DNA of 64,000 nucleotides from Pseudomonadota bacterium (GCA_963205335.1 CAUJIM010000096.1:35415-99414); one strand, 5' to 3'; shown: positions 44,609 to 56,068, counted from the first letter of the stretch. Notes: generated from the letters alone by a model not told the origin. A program made the numbers and translations.

Positions 44609-46113
44609 CGCCGCCGCGCCCGCTCGCCGACGCCGCGCAGGCCGTGGCCTTCCTGCGCGCGCGCGCCTGCGCCGGCCTGCGCACCGACAGCCGCCAGGTG
44701 GCGCCGGGCGACGGCTTCCTCGCCTGGCCGGGCCGCGGCACGGACGGCCGCGCCCACGTGGCCGAGGCGCTGGCGCGCGGCGCGCGCGCCTGCATCGTCG
44801 AGAGCGCCGGGGCCGAAGCCTTCGCGCTGGACGGCGAGGCCACCGCCACGCTGCCGGGCCTGAAGGCGGCGGCGGGGCCCATCGCCTCGGCCTGGCATGG
44901 CGAGCCGAGCCGGCACCTCAAGGTGCTCGCGGTGACCGGCACCAACGGCAAGACCAGCACCGCCTGGTGGCTCGCGCACGCACTCGAAAAACTATCGGAA
45001 CAGGAGCTGCCGGCGCTTGGTGGGTGCGCGCTGGTGGGCACTCTGGGCATTGGGATTGCACCGCGGCTCGAAGCCTCGGGCATGACCACGCCCGACGCCG
45101 TGCGGCTGCAGCAGGTGCTGGCCGGTTTCGTGCGCGCCGGCGTCGGCGCCTGCGCCATGGAGGCGTCCTCGATCGGCCTGGAGGAGCAGCGCCTGGCGGG
45201 CACGCGCATCGACACCGCGCTGTTCACCAATCTCACGCAGGACCATCTCGACTACCACGGCAGCATGCCGGCGTACTGGGCGGCCAAGCGCGCGCTGTTC
45301 GACTGGCCCGGCCTGCGCGCCGCGGTGGTCAACATCGACGACGCGCACGGCGCGGCCCTGCACGCCGAGCTCGCGGGCCGCCCGCTCGACCTGTGGAGCG
45401 TGGCGATCGATGCGCCGGCGCGCCTGCGCGCGCAGGACGTGCGCCACGGCGCGCGCGGCCTGGCGTTCAGCGTGACCGAAGGTGCGCAATCGGTGCCGCT
45501 GGAGACCGGCTTCATCGGCCACTACAACGTCTCCAACCTGCTCGGCGTGATCGCCGCGCTGCGCTCGCTCGGGGTGCCGCTCGACGCCGCGGTGGGCGCC
45601 TGCGCCGCGCTCGCGCCGGTGCCCGGGCGCATGCAGAGCATCGCGGCCGCGGGCCAGCCGCTGGCGGTGGTGGACTATGCGCACACGCCCGATGCGCTGG
45701 CGCAGGCGCTGGCCGCGCTCGGCCCGGTGGCCGGCAGCCGCGGCGGGCGGCTGTGGTGCGTCTTCGGCTGCGGCGGCGACCGCGACGCGCTCAAGCGCCC
45801 GCTGATGGGCGCGGCGGCGCAGGAGGGCGCGGACGAGGTCGTGGTGACCAGCGACAACCCGCGCGGCGAGGAACCGCGCGCCATCATCCGGCAGATCCTG
45901 CAGGGCATGGCCACCAGCCGCCACGTGGCGGCCGAGCCCGACCGCGCGGCGGCGATCGCGCGGGCGCTGGCGCAGGCCGATGCGCGCGACGTGGTGCTGA
46001 TTGCCGGCAAGGGCCACGAGGACTACCAGGAGACGGCGGGCGTGCGCCGCCCGTTCTCCGACCTGGCGCAGGCGCAGGCGGCGCTGGCGCGGCGCGCGGA
46101 GGCGGCCCGATGA
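44605..46113 (+). CDS. murE: UDP-MurNAc-tripeptide synthetase MurE
   Basis: 502 residues. Adds meso-diaminopimelate to UDP-MurNAc-L-Ala-D-Glu, as shown by the DNPR specificity motif (SDNPRGEEP). ATP site [18 protein letters not shown] and the [10 protein letters not shown]-terminal segment are present. GTG 44605 overlaps the ftsI stop. A dispersed repeat copy (44984-45040) lies within the central domain and encodes [11 protein letters not shown]; it has lower GC than its surroundings but keeps the frame. Confidence 0.96.
   Translation: MTPPRPLADAAQAVAFLRARACAGLRTDSRQVAPGDGFLAWPGRGTDGRAHVAEALARGARACIVESAGAEAFALDGEATATLPGLKAAAGPIASAWHGEPSRHLKVLAVTGTNGKTSTAWWLAHALEKLSEQELPALGGCALVGTLGIGIAPRLEASGMTTPDAVRLQQVLAGFVRAGVGACAMEASSIGLEEQRLAGTRIDTALFTNLTQDHLDYHGSMPAYWAAKRALFDWPGLRAAVVNIDDAHGAALHAELAGRPLDLWSVAIDAPARLRAQDVRHGARGLAFSVTEGAQSVPLETGFIGHYNVSNLLGVIAALRSLGVPLDAAVGACAALAPVPGRMQSIAAAGQPLAVVDYAHTPDALAQALAALGPVAGSRGGRLWCVFGCGGDRDALKRPLMGAAAQEGADEVVVTSDNPRGEEPRAIIRQILQGMATSRHVAAEPDRAAAIARALAQADARDVVLIAGKGHEDYQETAGVRRPFSDLAQAQAALARRAEAAR
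44984..45040 (+). repeat. dispersed repeat copy 6 (inside murE)
   Basis: AAAAACTATCGGAACAGGAG then CTGCCGGCGCTTGG and GCGCGCTGG. Encodes [11 protein letters not shown]. Confidence 0.6.
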
Positions 46114-47510
46114 GCGCGCCCGCCATGTGCACCCTGCAGCAGGCGTTCGAGCTGATCGGCGCGCGCGTGCCCGCGGCGCGGCTGGTGGGCGACGGCGCGA
46201 CGCCGCTGGCGCGCGTGCACAGCGACACGCGCACGCTGCACCCGGGCGATCTGTTCGTCGCGCTCGCGGGCGAGCGCTTCGATGCGCACGATTTCCTGCC
46301 GCAGGCGCGCGCCGCCGGGGCCGCCGCCGCGATCGCGCGCCGGGGCCTGGCGGCGGCGGGGCTGCCCGGCATCGAGGTGCCCGACACGCTGGCGGCGCTC
46401 GCGGCGCTGGCCGCGGGCTGGCGCGCGCGCTTTCACCTGCCGCTGATCGCGGTGACCGGCAGCAACGGCAAGACCACGGTGACGCAGATGACCGCTGCCA
46501 TCCTGCACGCCTGGCAGGGCGATGCGGCGCTGGCGACGCAGGGCAACCTCAACAACGCCATCGGCCTGCCGCTGACGCTGCTGCGCCTGCGCCCCGGGCA
46601 CCGCGCGGCGGTGGTCGAGCTGGGCATGAACCACCCCGGCGAGATCGCGCAGCTGGCCGCCATCGCGCAGCCGACGGTGGCGCTGGTGAACAACGCGCAG
46701 CGCGAGCACCAGGAGTTCATGCACACGGTGCAGGCCGTGGCGCGGGAGAACGGCGCGGTGCTCTCGGCCCTGCCGCCGGACGGCGTGGCGGTGTTCCCCG
46801 CCGGCGATGCGTACACGCCGCTGTGGCGCGAGCTCGCGGGCGCGCGCCGCTGCATGCTGTTCGGTGCCGCCGGCGCCGACCTGCGCTGCGACAGCGCCGA
46901 CTGGCGGGACGGCGCCTGGACGGTGCGCGCCGCCACGCCGCTGGGCCGCCTGGAGACGCGCCTGGCGATCGCCGGGCGGCACAACGTGACCAACGCGCTG
47001 GCCGCCGCCGCCTGCGCCATCGCGGCGGGAGCGCCGCTGGCTGCCGTGGCCCGCGGCCTGGGCGATTTCGCCGCTGTGGGCGGCCGCTCGCGCGCCTTCA
47101 CCCTGGAGTGCGGCGGGCGCGCGATCACCGTGGTGGACGACAGCTACAACGCCAACCCCGATTCGGTGCGCGCCGCCATCGACGTGCTCGCCGGCCTGCC
47201 CGCGCCGCGCTTGCTGGTGCTGGGCGACATGGGCGAGGTGGGCGCCGAAGGCCCGCGCTTTCATGCCGAGGCGGGGCAGTACGCGCGCGCGCAGGGCGTG
47301 GCGCAGCTGCTGGCGCTCGGCGGGCTCGCCGCGCACGCGGTGCAGGCGTTCGGCGCCGGCGCGCGGCACTTCGGCGGCATCGACGCGCTCGGCGCCGCCG
47401 TGCGCGCGGCCCTGCCGCAGGCGGGCAGCGTGCTGGTCAAGGGCTCGCGCTTCATGCGCATGGAGCGCGTGCTGCACGCCCTGCAGGAAGAGGAGGGCCC
47501 ATGCTCCTGA
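46110..47510 (+). CDS. murF: UDP-MurNAc-pentapeptide synthetase MurF
   Basis: 466 residues; adds D-Ala-D-Ala to the tripeptide. ATP site [28 protein letters not shown] and [10 protein letters not shown] are family hallmarks. It overlaps murE by four bases (ATGA) and mraY by ten, so translation is coupled on both sides. Cytoplasmic ligase. Confidence 0.96.
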   Translation: MSAPAMCTLQQAFELIGARVPAARLVGDGATPLARVHSDTRTLHPGDLFVALAGERFDAHDFLPQARAAGAAAAIARRGLAAAGLPGIEVPDTLAALAALAAGWRARFHLPLIAVTGSNGKTTVTQMTAAILHAWQGDAALATQGNLNNAIGLPLTLLRLRPGHRAAVVELGMNHPGEIAQLAAIAQPTVALVNNAQREHQEFMHTVQAVARENGAVLSALPPDGVAVFPAGDAYTPLWRELAGARRCMLFGAAGADLRCDSADWRDGAWTVRAATPLGRLETRLAIAGRHNVTNALAAAACAIAAGAPLAAVARGLGDFAAVGGRSRAFTLECGGRAITVVDDSYNANPDSVRAAIDVLAGLPAPRLLVLGDMGEVGAEGPRFHAEAGQYARAQGVAQLLALGGLAAHAVQAFGAGARHFGGIDALGAAVRAALPQAGSVLVKGSRFMRMERVLHALQEEEGPCS

Positions 47511-48679
47511 TGCTCAGCCAGTGGCTGCAGGGCCTGTCGCCCGAGTTCGGCTTCCTGCGCGTGTTCCAGTACCTCACGCTGCGCGCGGTGCTGGCGGCGG
47601 CGACGGCGCTGCTCATCGGCCTGGTGGCCGGCCCCTGGGTGATCCGCCGGCTCGCGCAGCTCAAGATCGGCCAGCCGATCCGCGGCTACGCGATGCAGAC
47701 GCACCTGGCCAAGAGCGGCACGCCGACCATGGGCGGCGTGCTCATCCTGCTGGCGATCACGGTCTCCACGCTGCTCTGGTTCGACTTGTCCAACCGCTTC
47801 GTCTGGATCGTGCTCGCGGTCACGCTGGGCATGGGCGCGATCGGCTGGGTCGACGACTGGCGCAAGGTGGTGCGCAAGGACCCCGAGGGCATGCGCTCGC
47901 GCGAGAAGTATTTCTGGCAGTCGGTGATCGGCCTGCTGGCGGCGCTGTACCTGGTGTTCTCGATTTCCGAGAACTCGAACGCGCGCGTGTTCGAGCTCTT
48001 CGTCACCTGGGTGCAGTCGGGCTTCTCGCTCGACCTGCCGCCCAAGGCGGGGCTGCTCGTGCCCTTCTTCAAGGAGGTGAGCTACCCGCTTGGGGTGCTC
48101 GGCTTCGTCGTCCTCACCTACCTGGTGATCGTGGGCGCGAGCAACGCGGTCAACCTGACCGACGGGCTCGACGGCCTGGCCATCATGCCGGTGATCATGG
48201 TCGGCTCGGTGCTCGGCATCTTCGCCTACGTCACCGGCAACGCGGTCTACGCCAAGTACCTGCTGTTCCCGCACATCCCCGGCTCGGGCGAGCTGCTGGT
48301 GTTCTGCGCCGCGATGGCGGGCGCGGGCCTGGCCTTTCTCTGGTTCAACACCTATCCGGCGCAGATCTTCATGGGCGACGTGGGGGCGCTGGCGCTCGGC
48401 GGGGCGCTGGGCACCATCGCCGTCATCGTGCGCCAGGAGATCGTGCTGGCGATCATGGGCGGCATCTTCGTCGTCGAGGCGCTGTCGGTGATGGCGCAGG
48501 TCGCCTGGTTCAAGTACACCAAGCGCCGCTACGGCGAGGGGCGGCGCATCCTCAAGATGGCGCCGCTGCACCACCATTTCGAGAAAAGCGGCTGGAAGGA
48601 AACGCAGGTCGTCGTGCGCTTCTGGATCATCACCATGCTGCTGTGCCTCGTGGCGCTGTCCACGCTGAAACTGCGATGA
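47501..48679 (+). CDS. mraY: phospho-MurNAc-pentapeptide translocase MraY
   Basis: 392 residues with ten membrane segments. Transfers phospho-MurNAc-pentapeptide to undecaprenyl phosphate, forming lipid [14 protein letters not shown], the metal-binding [21 protein letters not shown] and the MAPLHHHFE loop are diagnostic. The ATG lies ten bases inside the end of murF. It overlaps murD by four bases. Confidence 0.97.
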   Translation: MLLMLSQWLQGLSPEFGFLRVFQYLTLRAVLAAATALLIGLVAGPWVIRRLAQLKIGQPIRGYAMQTHLAKSGTPTMGGVLILLAITVSTLLWFDLSNRFVWIVLAVTLGMGAIGWVDDWRKVVRKDPEGMRSREKYFWQSVIGLLAALYLVFSISENSNARVFELFVTWVQSGFSLDLPPKAGLLVPFFKEVSYPLGVLGFVVLTYLVIVGASNAVNLTDGLDGLAIMPVIMVGSVLGIFAYVTGNAVYAKYLLFPHIPGSGELLVFCAAMAGAGLAFLWFNTYPAQIFMGDVGALALGGALGTIAVIVRQEIVLAIMGGIFVVEALSVMAQVAWFKYTKRRYGEGRRILKMAPLHHHFEKSGWKETQVVVRFWIITMLLCLVALSTLKLR

Positions 48680-50382
48680 ACGAGCCGCTGCACCCCCCCC
48701 AGGCGCCGGCAGCGGACGTGCCGTCGGCCGCCGCGCAGGCCGCCGAATACGTGGCGCGCCTGTTCGCCGACGTGCGCGCGCAGGAAGCGGAGCCGGCCCA
48801 GGCCGTGCCCGCCGGCCTGCCGCCGCAGGCCGCGCCGGCGGCGCCGGCACAGCCCATCGCCGTGGGCGGCGACTGGCAGCCGCTGGCCGGCCAGCGCGTG
48901 CTGGTGCTGGGCCTGGGCGCGTCGGGCCTGGCGATGGCGCGCTGGTGCGCGCACCGGGGCGCGCAGGTCATGGCGCTGGACACGCGCGCCGCGCCGCCGC
49001 GCCTGGCCGAGCTGCGCGCCGAGCTGCCGCAGGTGGCGTTCGCGCACGGGGCGTTCACGGCCGAGGCGCTGCGGGACCACACCCTGGTGGCGCGCTCGCC
49101 AGGGCTGCGTCCGGCCGAAATTGCTCCTCTTGTGGAAGCTGCCCGCGCAGGCGGGGTGCGCGTTATAGGCGAACTGGACCTGTACGCCGATGCGCTGCGG
49201 GGATTGCGCGAAGGCTTCGGCTACGCGCCCGGCGTGCTCGCCGTCACCGGCACCAACGGCAAGACCACGGTGACCTCGCTCACCGGCCAGCTGGTCGCGC
49301 ACGCGGGCCGGAGCGTGGCCGTGGCGGGCAACATCGGCCCGACGCTGCTCGACACCCTGGCCGGGCACCTGGCCGCATGCACGCTGCCCGAGGTCTGGGT
49401 GCTCGAACTCTCGAGCTTCCAGCTCGATGGCGCCGCCGGCTTCGAGCCCAGCGCCGCCACCGTGCTCAACCTCACGCAGGACCACCTCGACTGGCACGGC
49501 AGCATGCAGGCCTACGCGGCTGCCAAGGCGCGGGTGTTCGGCAGCGGCGCCCTGATGGTGCTCAACCGCGACGACGAGGCGGTGATGCGGATGCTGCCGC
49601 CGCCCGTGCCGGCCAAGGGGCAGAAGCCGCGGCAGCGCCCGTTCGTCACGTTCGGCGCCGACCTGCCGCGCGCGCCCGGCGATTTCGGCATCGAGACCGC
49701 CAGCGGCATGGCCTGGCTGGTGCGCGCGCACGATGCCGAAGCGGGCGCGCGGCGCGGCGCCGACGAGGCGCTGCACCTGCAGCGCCTGATGCCGGTCGAG
49801 GCGCTGCGCATCCGCGGGCGGCACAACGCCACCAACGCGCTCGCCGCGCTGGCGCTGGCGCAGGCGGCGGGCTGCACGCTGGCGTCGATGCTGTACGCGC
49901 TGCGCGAGTACCGCGGCGAGCCGCACCGGGTGCAGTCGATCGGCGTGGTCGACGGCGTGGAGTATTTCGACGACAGCAAGGGCACCAACGTGGGCGCGAC
50001 GGCGGCGGCGCTGGCCGGCCTGGGCGCGAGCCAGCGGGTGGTGGTGATCCTGGGCGGCGACGGCAAGGGGCAGGACTTCTCGCCGCTGGCGGCGCCGGTG
50101 GCGCGCCATGTGCGCGCGGTGGTGCTGATCGGGCGCGACGCGCCGCTGGTCCGCGCCGCGCTGGCCGGCGCGCACGTGCCCCTGCTCGACGCCGCCACGC
50201 TGCCCGACGCGGTGCGGCAGGCGGCGCAGGCGGCCTACCCGGGCGATGCGGTGCTGCTCTCGCCGGCCTGCGCCAGCCTGGACATGTTCGACGACTACGC
50301 GCACCGTGCGCGGGTGTTTCACGAGGCGGTGCGCCAGCTCGCCGAGGACAGGGGCCAGTGGCTCGCGGGAGCAGGGGCATGA
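48676..50382 (+). CDS. murD: UDP-MurNAc-L-alanine:D-glutamate ligase MurD, N-terminally extended
   Basis: 568 residues, over 100 longer than the usual 440-460. The normal MurD begins at about residue 75 ([18 protein letters not shown]); before it is an Ala/Pro/Gln-rich extension (about 1-70) that looks disordered. ATP site [10 protein letters not shown] and [11 protein letters not shown] are present, with [15 protein letters not shown] and [11 protein letters not shown]. The central region also carries inserts around 300-370. ATG 48676 overlaps the mraY stop, and no in-frame start gives a shorter product at this junction. The extension may be real; similar ones occur in related genomes as far as I recall. 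Confidence 0.93.
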   Translation: MNEPLHPPQAPAADVPSAAAQAAEYVARLFADVRAQEAEPAQAVPAGLPPQAAPAAPAQPIAVGGDWQPLAGQRVLVLGLGASGLAMARWCAHRGAQVMALDTRAAPPRLAELRAELPQVAFAHGAFTAEALRDHTLVARSPGLRPAEIAPLVEAARAGGVRVIGELDLYADALRGLREGFGYAPGVLAVTGTNGKTTVTSLTGQLVAHAGRSVAVAGNIGPTLLDTLAGHLAACTLPEVWVLELSSFQLDGAAGFEPSAATVLNLTQDHLDWHGSMQAYAAAKARVFGSGALMVLNRDDEAVMRMLPPPVPAKGQKPRQRPFVTFGADLPRAPGDFGIETASGMAWLVRAHDAEAGARRGADEALHLQRLMPVEALRIRGRHNATNALAALALAQAAGCTLASMLYALREYRGEPHRVQSIGVVDGVEYFDDSKGTNVGATAAALAGLGASQRVVVILGGDGKGQDFSPLAAPVARHVRAVVLIGRDAPLVRAALAGAHVPLLDAATLPDAVRQAAQAAYPGDAVLLSPACASLDMFDDYAHRARVFHEAVRQLAEDRGQWLAGAGA

Positions 50383-51656
50383 ACAGCGCCGCATCGCAAC
50401 GCCCGCCGCTGTGGCAGCGCCTGTTCGGCGGCAAGGCGGCGCAGCACGGCGAAAGCGTCGACCGCCTGCCGGTGCGCATCGGCGGCATGGAGTTTCGCCG
50501 CACCGCGGCGCTGCCCGCGCGCGTGCTCGGGTTCGACCAGGCGCTGCTGTGGGTGGTGGTGCTGCTGCTGGCGTTCAGCGTGGTGATGGTCTACTCCGCG
50601 TCGATCGCGATGCAGGACAACCCGCGCTTCGGCAACGTGCACGCGACCTACTTCCTGCTGCGCCACGTGTTCGCGCTGGGCACCGGGTTCGTCGCGGCGC
50701 TGCTGGCGTTCCAGGTGGCGATGAATACCTGGGAGCGCGTCGCGCCCTGGCTGTTCGTCGTCTCGCTGGTGCTGCTCATCGCGGTGCTGATCCCGCACGT
50801 CGGCTCGATGGTCAACGGCGCGCGGCGCTGGCTCAGCCTGGGGGTGATGAACTTCCAGCCGTCGGAGCTGGCCAAGTTCGCGGTGCTGGTCTACGCCGCC
50901 GGCTACATGGTGCGGCGCCTGGAGGTCAAGGAGCGTTTCTTCCGCGCGGTGCTGCCAATGGCCGCGGCCGTGGCCTTCGTCGGCGGCCTGCTGCTGGCCG
51001 AGCCGGACATGGGCGCCTTCCTCGTGATCGCGGTGATCGCGATGGGCATCCTGTTTCTCGGCGGCGTCAACGCGCGCATGTTCTTCCTGATCGCGCTGAT
51101 CCTGGTGCTGGCGTTCGCCGCGATGGTCTGGCTCTCGCCCTGGCGGCGCGAGCGCGTCTTCGCCTACCTCGACCCGTTCAGCGAGGACCACGCGCTGGGC
51201 AAGGGCTACCAGCTGTCGCACGCGCTGATCGCGATCGGCCGCGGCGAGATCTTCGGCGTCGGACTGGGCGGCAGCGTCGAGAAGCTCAACTGGCTGCCCG
51301 AGGCGCACACCGACTTCCTGTTCGCCGTGATCGGCGAGGAGTTCGGCCTGGTCGGCGTGCTCACGCTGATCCTGGCCTTCCTCTGGCTGACGCGCCGCAT
51401 CATGCTGATCGGCCGCCAGGCGATCGCGCTCGACCGCGTGTTCTCCGGCCTGGTGGCCGAGGGCGTCGCGGTGTGGCTCGGCTTCCAGGCCTTCGTCAAC
51501 ATGGGCGTCAACCTCGGCGCGCTGCCGACCAAGGGACTCACGCTGCCGCTGATGAGCTACGGCGGCTCGGCCATCGTGATGAACCTGATCGCGATCGCCG
51601 TGGTCTTGCGGGTCGACTACGAAAACAAACTGCTCATGCGCGGGGGCCGCGTATGA
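50379..51656 (+). CDS. ftsW: peptidoglycan glycosyltransferase FtsW
   Basis: 425 residues. A SEDS-family protein with ten membrane segments; polymerises septal glycan with Fts[10 protein letters not shown] at helix 1, [57 protein letters not shown] and [14 protein letters not shown] are canonical. The cytoplasmic N-terminal tail (about 50 residues) is longer than in E. coli. It overlaps murD by four bases and is separated from murG by a 79-bp gap, the only sizeable break between ftsL and ftsQ. Confidence 0.97.
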   Translation: MNSAASQRPPLWQRLFGGKAAQHGESVDRLPVRIGGMEFRRTAALPARVLGFDQALLWVVVLLLAFSVVMVYSASIAMQDNPRFGNVHATYFLLRHVFALGTGFVAALLAFQVAMNTWERVAPWLFVVSLVLLIAVLIPHVGSMVNGARRWLSLGVMNFQPSELAKFAVLVYAAGYMVRRLEVKERFFRAVLPMAAAVAFVGGLLLAEPDMGAFLVIAVIAMGILFLGGVNARMFFLIALILVLAFAAMVWLSPWRRERVFAYLDPFSEDHALGKGYQLSHALIAIGRGEIFGVGLGGSVEKLNWLPEAHTDFLFAVIGEEFGLVGVLTLILAFLWLTRRIMLIGRQAIALDRVFSGLVAEGVAVWLGFQAFVNMGVNLGALPTKGLTLPLMSYGGSAIVMNLIAIAVVLRVDYENKLLMRGGRV

Positions 51657-51735
51657 GGAGTTTGTTTTGCCAAAACGAAGTGCGCATTGCGCAGCAATGC
51701 AAGGCGCGCAGCGCCGTGGTGCGCGGAGGCCGCGC
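51657..51735 (+). promoter_or_regulatory. ftsW-murG spacer with two palindromes
   Basis: A 79-bp insert in an otherwise overlapping gene chain. GTTTTG-C-CAAAAC (51664-51676) and GCATTGC-GCA-GCAATGC (51684-51700, possible hairpin) are perfect inverted repeats. The first half is less GC-rich than the flanking genes. A GGAGG for murG lies at 51725-51729. Possible mRNA-level regulation or processing site. Confidence 0.4.
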
Positions 51736-52803
51736 ATGAGCGCGCAGAAAACCGCACTCGTCATGGCGGGCGGCACCGGCGGCCACATCTTCCCCGGCCT
51801 GGCGCTGGCGCGCGAGCTGCGCGCGCGCGGCTGGCGGGTGCACTGGCTGGGCACGCCCGGCAGCATGGAGTCGCGCATCGTGCCACCCGAGGGCTTCGCC
51901 TTCGAGGGCATCGATTTCTCGGGCGTGCGCGGCAAGGGGCTGGTGACGCTGGCGCTCTTGCCGCTCAGGCTGCTGCGCGCGTTCTGGCAGGCGCTCGCGG
52001 TGGTGCGGCGCGTCAGGCCGGACGTGGCCATCGGCCTCGGCGGCTACGTCACCTTCCCGGGCGCGATGATGGCGGTGCTGGCGGGCAAGCCGCTGGTGCT
52101 GCACGAGCAGAACTCGGTCGCGGGCCTGGCCAACAAGGTGCTGGCGGGCGTGGCCGACCGCATCTTCACCGCCTTCCCGGGCGTATTCCGCAAGGGCCAG
52201 TGGGTCGGCAACCCGCTGCGCGCGGCCTTCACCGGGCAGCCGGGGCCCGAGGAGCGCTTTGCCGGCCGCGGCGGGCCGCTGAAGCTGCTGGTGGTCGGCG
52301 GCAGCCTGGGGGCGCGCGCTCTCAACGAGATCGTGCCGCAGGCGCTGGCCCTGATTCCCGAGGAGCGCCGCCCCGTCGTCACGCACCAGAGCGGCGAGGC
52401 GCAGATCGAACAGTTGCGCGCCAGCTACCAGGCCGCCGGCGTGCAGGCCACGCTCGTGCCCTTCATCGCCGAGATGGCGCAGGCCTGCGCCGACGCCGAC
52501 GTGCTCATCTGCCGCGCGGGCGCGAGCACCGTGACCGAGATCGCCGCGGTCGGCGCCGCCGCGCTGTTCGTGCCCTTCCCCTTCGCGGTGGACGACCACC
52601 AGACGGCCAATGCGCGCTTTCTCGTCGATGCCGGTGGCGGCTGGCTGGTGCAGCAGTCCGATCTGACGCCGCAGGGACTGGCCGAAATGATATCGAAATG
52701 GGAGCGACCGGCGCTTGTGGAGAAAGCGCTGGCGGCCAAAAAGATGCAGAAAACCCAGGCGACCCGCGAGGTGGTGGCCGCGTGCGAGGAGCTGGCCGCA
52801 TGA
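51736..52803 (+). CDS. murG: UDP-GlcNAc:lipid I N-acetylglucosaminyltransferase MurG
   Basis: 355 residues; makes lipid II at the inner face of the membrane. [43 protein letters not shown] and [15 protein letters not shown] are the GT28 landmarks. ATG 51736 follows GGAGG by six bases. Near the C terminus (52686-52745) a dispersed repeat encodes [17 protein letters not shown]; it takes the place of the usual variable last helix. The stop overlaps murC (ATGA). Confidence 0.96.
   Translation: MSAQKTALVMAGGTGGHIFPGLALARELRARGWRVHWLGTPGSMESRIVPPEGFAFEGIDFSGVRGKGLVTLALLPLRLLRAFWQALAVVRRVRPDVAIGLGGYVTFPGAMMAVLAGKPLVLHEQNSVAGLANKVLAGVADRIFTAFPGVFRKGQWVGNPLRAAFTGQPGPEERFAGRGGPLKLLVVGGSLGARALNEIVPQALALIPEERRPVVTHQSGEAQIEQLRASYQAAGVQATLVPFIAEMAQACADADVLICRAGASTVTEIAAVGAAALFVPFPFAVDDHQTANARFLVDAGGGWLVQQSDLTPQGLAEMISKWERPALVEKALAAKKMQKTQATREVVAACEELAA
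52686..52745 (+). repeat. dispersed repeat copy 7 (3' part of murG)
   Basis: GATATCGAAATGGGAGCGAC then GGCGCTTGTGGAGAAAGCGCT and GGCGGCC. Encodes [17 protein letters not shown] near the MurG C terminus. Confidence 0.65.
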
Positions 52804-54230
52804 AGCACGTGATCCACCACATCCACTTCGTCGGCATCGGCGGCTCGGGCATGTGCGGCATCGCCGAGGTGCTGCACAACCTGGGCTACACCGTCTCCGG
52901 CTCCGACCAGAGCGACAGCGCGACGCTCAGGCGCCTGGCGGCGCTGGGCGTGGCGACGCACCTGGGCCATGCGGCGGAGCACGTCGCGGGGGCCGACGCG
53001 GTGGTCGCCTCGACCGCGGTGCACGACGACAACCCCGAGGTGCTGGCGGCGCGCGAGCGCAAGATCCCGGTGGTGCCGCGCGCGGTGATGCTGGCCGAGC
53101 TGATGCGCCTGCGCCAGGGCATCGCGGTGGCCGGCACGCACGGCAAGACCACCACCACTAGCCTGCTGGCCAGCGTGCTCGCCGAGGGCGGGTTCGACCC
53201 CACCTACGTGATCGGCGGGCGCCTGAACAGCGCGGGCGCCAACGCGCGCCTGGGCAAGGGCGAGTACATCGTGGTCGAGGCCGACGAGTCGGACGCCTCC
53301 TTCCTCAAGCTGCTGCCGGTGATGGCCGTCGTCACCAACATCGACGCCGACCACATGGACACCTACGGGCACGATTTCGGGCGGCTCAAGCAGGCCTTCG
53401 TCGATTTCCTGCATCGCATGCCGTTCTACGGCACGGCGGTGCTGTGCATGGACGACCCGGCGGTGCGCGAGATCGCCCCGCAGCTCAATTGCCCGGTCAC
53501 CCGCTACGGCCTGTCCGACGACGCCGAGGTGCGCGCCATCGACGTGCGCGCGGTGGGCACGCAGATGCACTTCAGGGTGCAGCGGCGCAACGGCGTGACC
53601 CTGCCCGACCTGGATGTGCGGCTCAACCTGCCGGGCGTGCACAACGTGCGCAACGCGCTGGCGGCGATCGCGGTGGCGACCGAGCTGAACGTGGGCGACG
53701 CGGCGATCCTGCGCGCGCTGGCCGGGTTTACCGGCGTCGGCCGGCGCTTCCAGAGCCACGGGGAGCTGCCCGCGGCGGACGGCGGGCGCTTCACGCTGAT
53801 CGAGGACTACGGCCACCACCCGGCCGAGATGGCGGCCACGATCGCGGCGGCGCGCGGCGCCTTCCCCGGGCGGCGCCTGGTGCTGGCGTTCCAGCCCCAC
53901 CGCTACACCCGCACGCGCGACTGCTTCGAGGACTTCGTGCAGGTGCTCGGCAGTGCCGACGCGGTGCTGCTCACCGAGGTCTACGCCGCGGGCGAGGAGC
54001 CGATCGCGCTGGCCGACGGCCGGTCGCTGGCGCGCGCCATGCGCGTGGCCGGGCACGTCGAGCCGGTGTTCGTCGACGACGTGGCGCTGCTGCCCGAGCG
54101 CATCGCCCAGCTCGCGCGCGGCGGCGACGTGGTGCTGTGCATGGGCGCGGGCTCGATCGGCGCGGCGGCCGGGCGCACCGCCCAGTTGCTACAAAACAAA
54201 GAGCTGCCAGCGCAGGAGGGACAAGCGTGA
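52800..54230 (+). CDS. murC: UDP-N-acetylmuramate:L-alanine ligase MurC
   Basis: 476 residues; attaches L-alanine to UDP-MurNAc. [17 protein letters not shown] is the Rossmann start, [13 protein letters not shown] the ATP site, [10 protein letters not shown] and DYGHHPAEM the conserved metal/substrate segments. It overlaps murG by four bases. The last dozen or so residues ([14 protein letters not shown]) come from a dispersed repeat, giving a non-conserved tail. The stop overlaps the ddl GTG. Confidence 0.96.
   Translation: MKHVIHHIHFVGIGGSGMCGIAEVLHNLGYTVSGSDQSDSATLRRLAALGVATHLGHAAEHVAGADAVVASTAVHDDNPEVLAARERKIPVVPRAVMLAELMRLRQGIAVAGTHGKTTTTSLLASVLAEGGFDPTYVIGGRLNSAGANARLGKGEYIVVEADESDASFLKLLPVMAVVTNIDADHMDTYGHDFGRLKQAFVDFLHRMPFYGTAVLCMDDPAVREIAPQLNCPVTRYGLSDDAEVRAIDVRAVGTQMHFRVQRRNGVTLPDLDVRLNLPGVHNVRNALAAIAVATELNVGDAAILRALAGFTGVGRRFQSHGELPAADGGRFTLIEDYGHHPAEMAATIAAARGAFPGRRLVLAFQPHRYTRTRDCFEDFVQVLGSADAVLLTEVYAAGEEPIALADGRSLARAMRVAGHVEPVFVDDVALLPERIAQLARGGDVVLCMGAGSIGAAAGRTAQLLQNKELPAQEGQA
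54186..54229 (+). repeat. dispersed repeat copy 8 (murC end / ddl start)
   Basis: TTGCTACAAAACAAAGAGCT then GCCAGCGCAGGAGGGACAAGCG. Encodes the MurC tail [12 protein letters not shown] and contains the ddl Shine-Dalgarno and GTG start. Confidence 0.65.
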
Positions 54231-55225
54231 ACGCCCTTTTCGATACCAGGATCGACGCGGCCGCGCTGGGCAAGGTGGCGGTGCTCATGGGCGGCACCTC
54301 GGCCGAGCGCGAGATCTCGCTGCTCTCGGGCGGCGGCGTGCTCGCGGCATTGCGCGCGCGCGGCGTCGACGCCCATGCCTTCGACACCGCGCGGCAGGAG
54401 CTGTGCGCGCTGCGGCGCGACGGCTTCGCCCGCTGCTTCATCGCGCTGCATGGCCGCCACGGGGAGGATGGCACGGTGCAGGGCGCGCTCGAGCTGCTCG
54501 GCATCCCCTACACCGGCCCGGGCGTGATGGCGTCCGCCATCGCGATGGACAAGACCATGACCAAGCGCATCTGGCGCTTCGAGGGCCTGCCCACGCCCGA
54601 CTGGCGCCTGGTTTCCAGCGGCGCGGAGGCGGAGCAGGCGTTCGACGCGCTGGGCGCGCCGATGATCGTCAAGCCGGTGCGCGAGGGCTCGACCCTCGGG
54701 CTCACCAAGGTCACGGCCCGGGAGCAGTGCGCCGCCGCCTACGCGCTGGCCGCGGGCCACGACCCCGAGGTGCTGTGCGAGCAGTTCATCGCGGGCGAGG
54801 AAACCACCTGCGCGCTGATCGGCCAGGGGGCCGCGGCCGAGGCGCTGCCGCTGATCCGCATCGTGGCGCCGCAGGGCAACTACGACTTCCAGAACAAGTA
54901 CTTCACCGACGCGGTGCGCTACGACTGCCCGAGCGGCCTGCCCGAGGCCGAGGAGCGGGAGATACGGCGCCTGTCGCTGGCGGCCTACCGCACGCTCGGC
55001 TGCCGCGGCTGGGCGCGCGCCGACATCATGGTGCGCGCGAGCGACCGCCAGCCCTTCCTGCTGGAGATCAACACCTCGCCGGGCATGACCGGCCACTCGC
55101 TCGTGCCCATGGCCGCGCGTGCCTGCGGCGTGAGCTACGAAGACCTGTGCCTGCGCATCCTCGCCGGCGCGTCGCTCGACGCCTGGCAGGGGCGCGGCCC
55201 CCGGGCACCGGGAGGGCAGGCATGA
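54227..55225 (+). CDS. ddl: D-alanine:D-alanine ligase
   Basis: 332 residues (DdlB type). [22 protein letters not shown], the ATP-grasp segment [24 protein letters not shown] and [14 protein letters not shown] identify it. The start is GTG 54227, overlapping the murC stop; its GGAGGG Shine-Dalgarno and the start codon both lie in the dispersed repeat copy at 54186-54229. Makes the D-Ala-D-Ala used by MurF. Confidence 0.96.
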   Translation: MNALFDTRIDAAALGKVAVLMGGTSAEREISLLSGGGVLAALRARGVDAHAFDTARQELCALRRDGFARCFIALHGRHGEDGTVQGALELLGIPYTGPGVMASAIAMDKTMTKRIWRFEGLPTPDWRLVSSGAEAEQAFDALGAPMIVKPVREGSTLGLTKVTAREQCAAAYALAAGHDPEVLCEQFIAGEETTCALIGQGAAAEALPLIRIVAPQGNYDFQNKYFTDAVRYDCPSGLPEAEEREIRRLSLAAYRTLGCRGWARADIMVRASDRQPFLLEINTSPGMTGHSLVPMAARACGVSYEDLCLRILAGASLDAWQGRGPRAPGGQA

Positions 55226-56052
55226 ACGCCGCCGCGCTGCCCCTGCCGCTCGACATCCGGCTGATGAACTGGACCGCGGCCGTGCTGCTGCTGGGCTGCG
55301 CGGCGGCGCTGCTGGCGGCGCTCGTCCTGTGGGCCATGCGCGCGCCGGTGTTCGCGCTCAAGCAGGTGAGCGTCGAGGGCGAGCTGGTCCACGCCAGCGC
55401 GCCGGCCCTGCGCGCAGCGGTGGCGCCGCGGCTCCAGGGCAACTTCTTCACCGTCGACCTGCAGGCCGTGCGCAGCGCCTTCGAGCAGGTGCCGTGGATC
55501 CGGCGGGCGCGGGTGCAGCGCGAGTTTCCGGGCACCCTGCGCGTGCATCTGCAGGAGCAGCAGGCGGCGGCCTTCTGGGGCGAGCCCGGCGGGGACCAGC
55601 TGGTCAACCGCGAGGGCGAGGTGTTCGAGGCCGGGCCCAGCGACCTGGAAGAGCAGTCCCTGCCGCGCCTGCGCGGCACGCCCGAGCATTCGGCCGAGCT
55701 GCTGCGCATGGTGCAGCAGCTCGCGCCGGCGCTGCAGCCGCTGGGCTCGGGCATCGACGTGCTCAGCCTGAGCGCGCACGGCAGCTGGCGCGCGCGGCTG
55801 GCCAGCGGCGCCGTGGTCGAGCTGGGCAGCGGGCCGGCCGACGTGGTGCTGGCGCGGGCCCAGCGCCTGGCCGCGACGCTGGCGCGCGTGGCCGCGCAGC
55901 AGGGGCGCCGCGCGGACCAGCTCGAGTACGCCGACCTGCGCTACGCCAGCGGCTACGCGCTGCGCCTGAAGGGCGTGACGACCGATGGCGTGCAGACGCA
56001 CCACGCGCCCGCCGCGCCGCACCGGCCGGCGCGCAACAACCAACGAGGGTAG
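55222..56052 (+). CDS. ftsQ: cell division protein FtsQ
   Basis: 276 residues. One membrane helix (about 17-42) is followed by a periplasmic POTRA domain ([12 protein letters not shown], then [39 protein letters not shown]) and the beta domain (about 110-245). It links the early and late divisome with FtsL. It overlaps ddl by four bases. The His/Pro-rich C-terminal tail is variable. Confidence 0.95.
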   Translation: MNAAALPLPLDIRLMNWTAAVLLLGCAAALLAALVLWAMRAPVFALKQVSVEGELVHASAPALRAAVAPRLQGNFFTVDLQAVRSAFEQVPWIRRARVQREFPGTLRVHLQEQQAAAFWGEPGGDQLVNREGEVFEAGPSDLEEQSLPRLRGTPEHSAELLRMVQQLAPALQPLGSGIDVLSLSAHGSWRARLASGAVVELGSGPADVVLARAQRLAATLARVAAQQGRRADQLEYADLRYASGYALRLKGVTTDGVQTHHAPAAPHRPARNNQRG

Positions 56053-56068
56053 GGACGGAAGCAAGATC

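Noticed and set aside
49117..49175. Lower-GC segment in murD as a further copy of the dispersed repeat
   Set aside because: It shares GCTCCT and a few GCGC steps but the spacing and the AAGCGCT arm are missing; not convincing.
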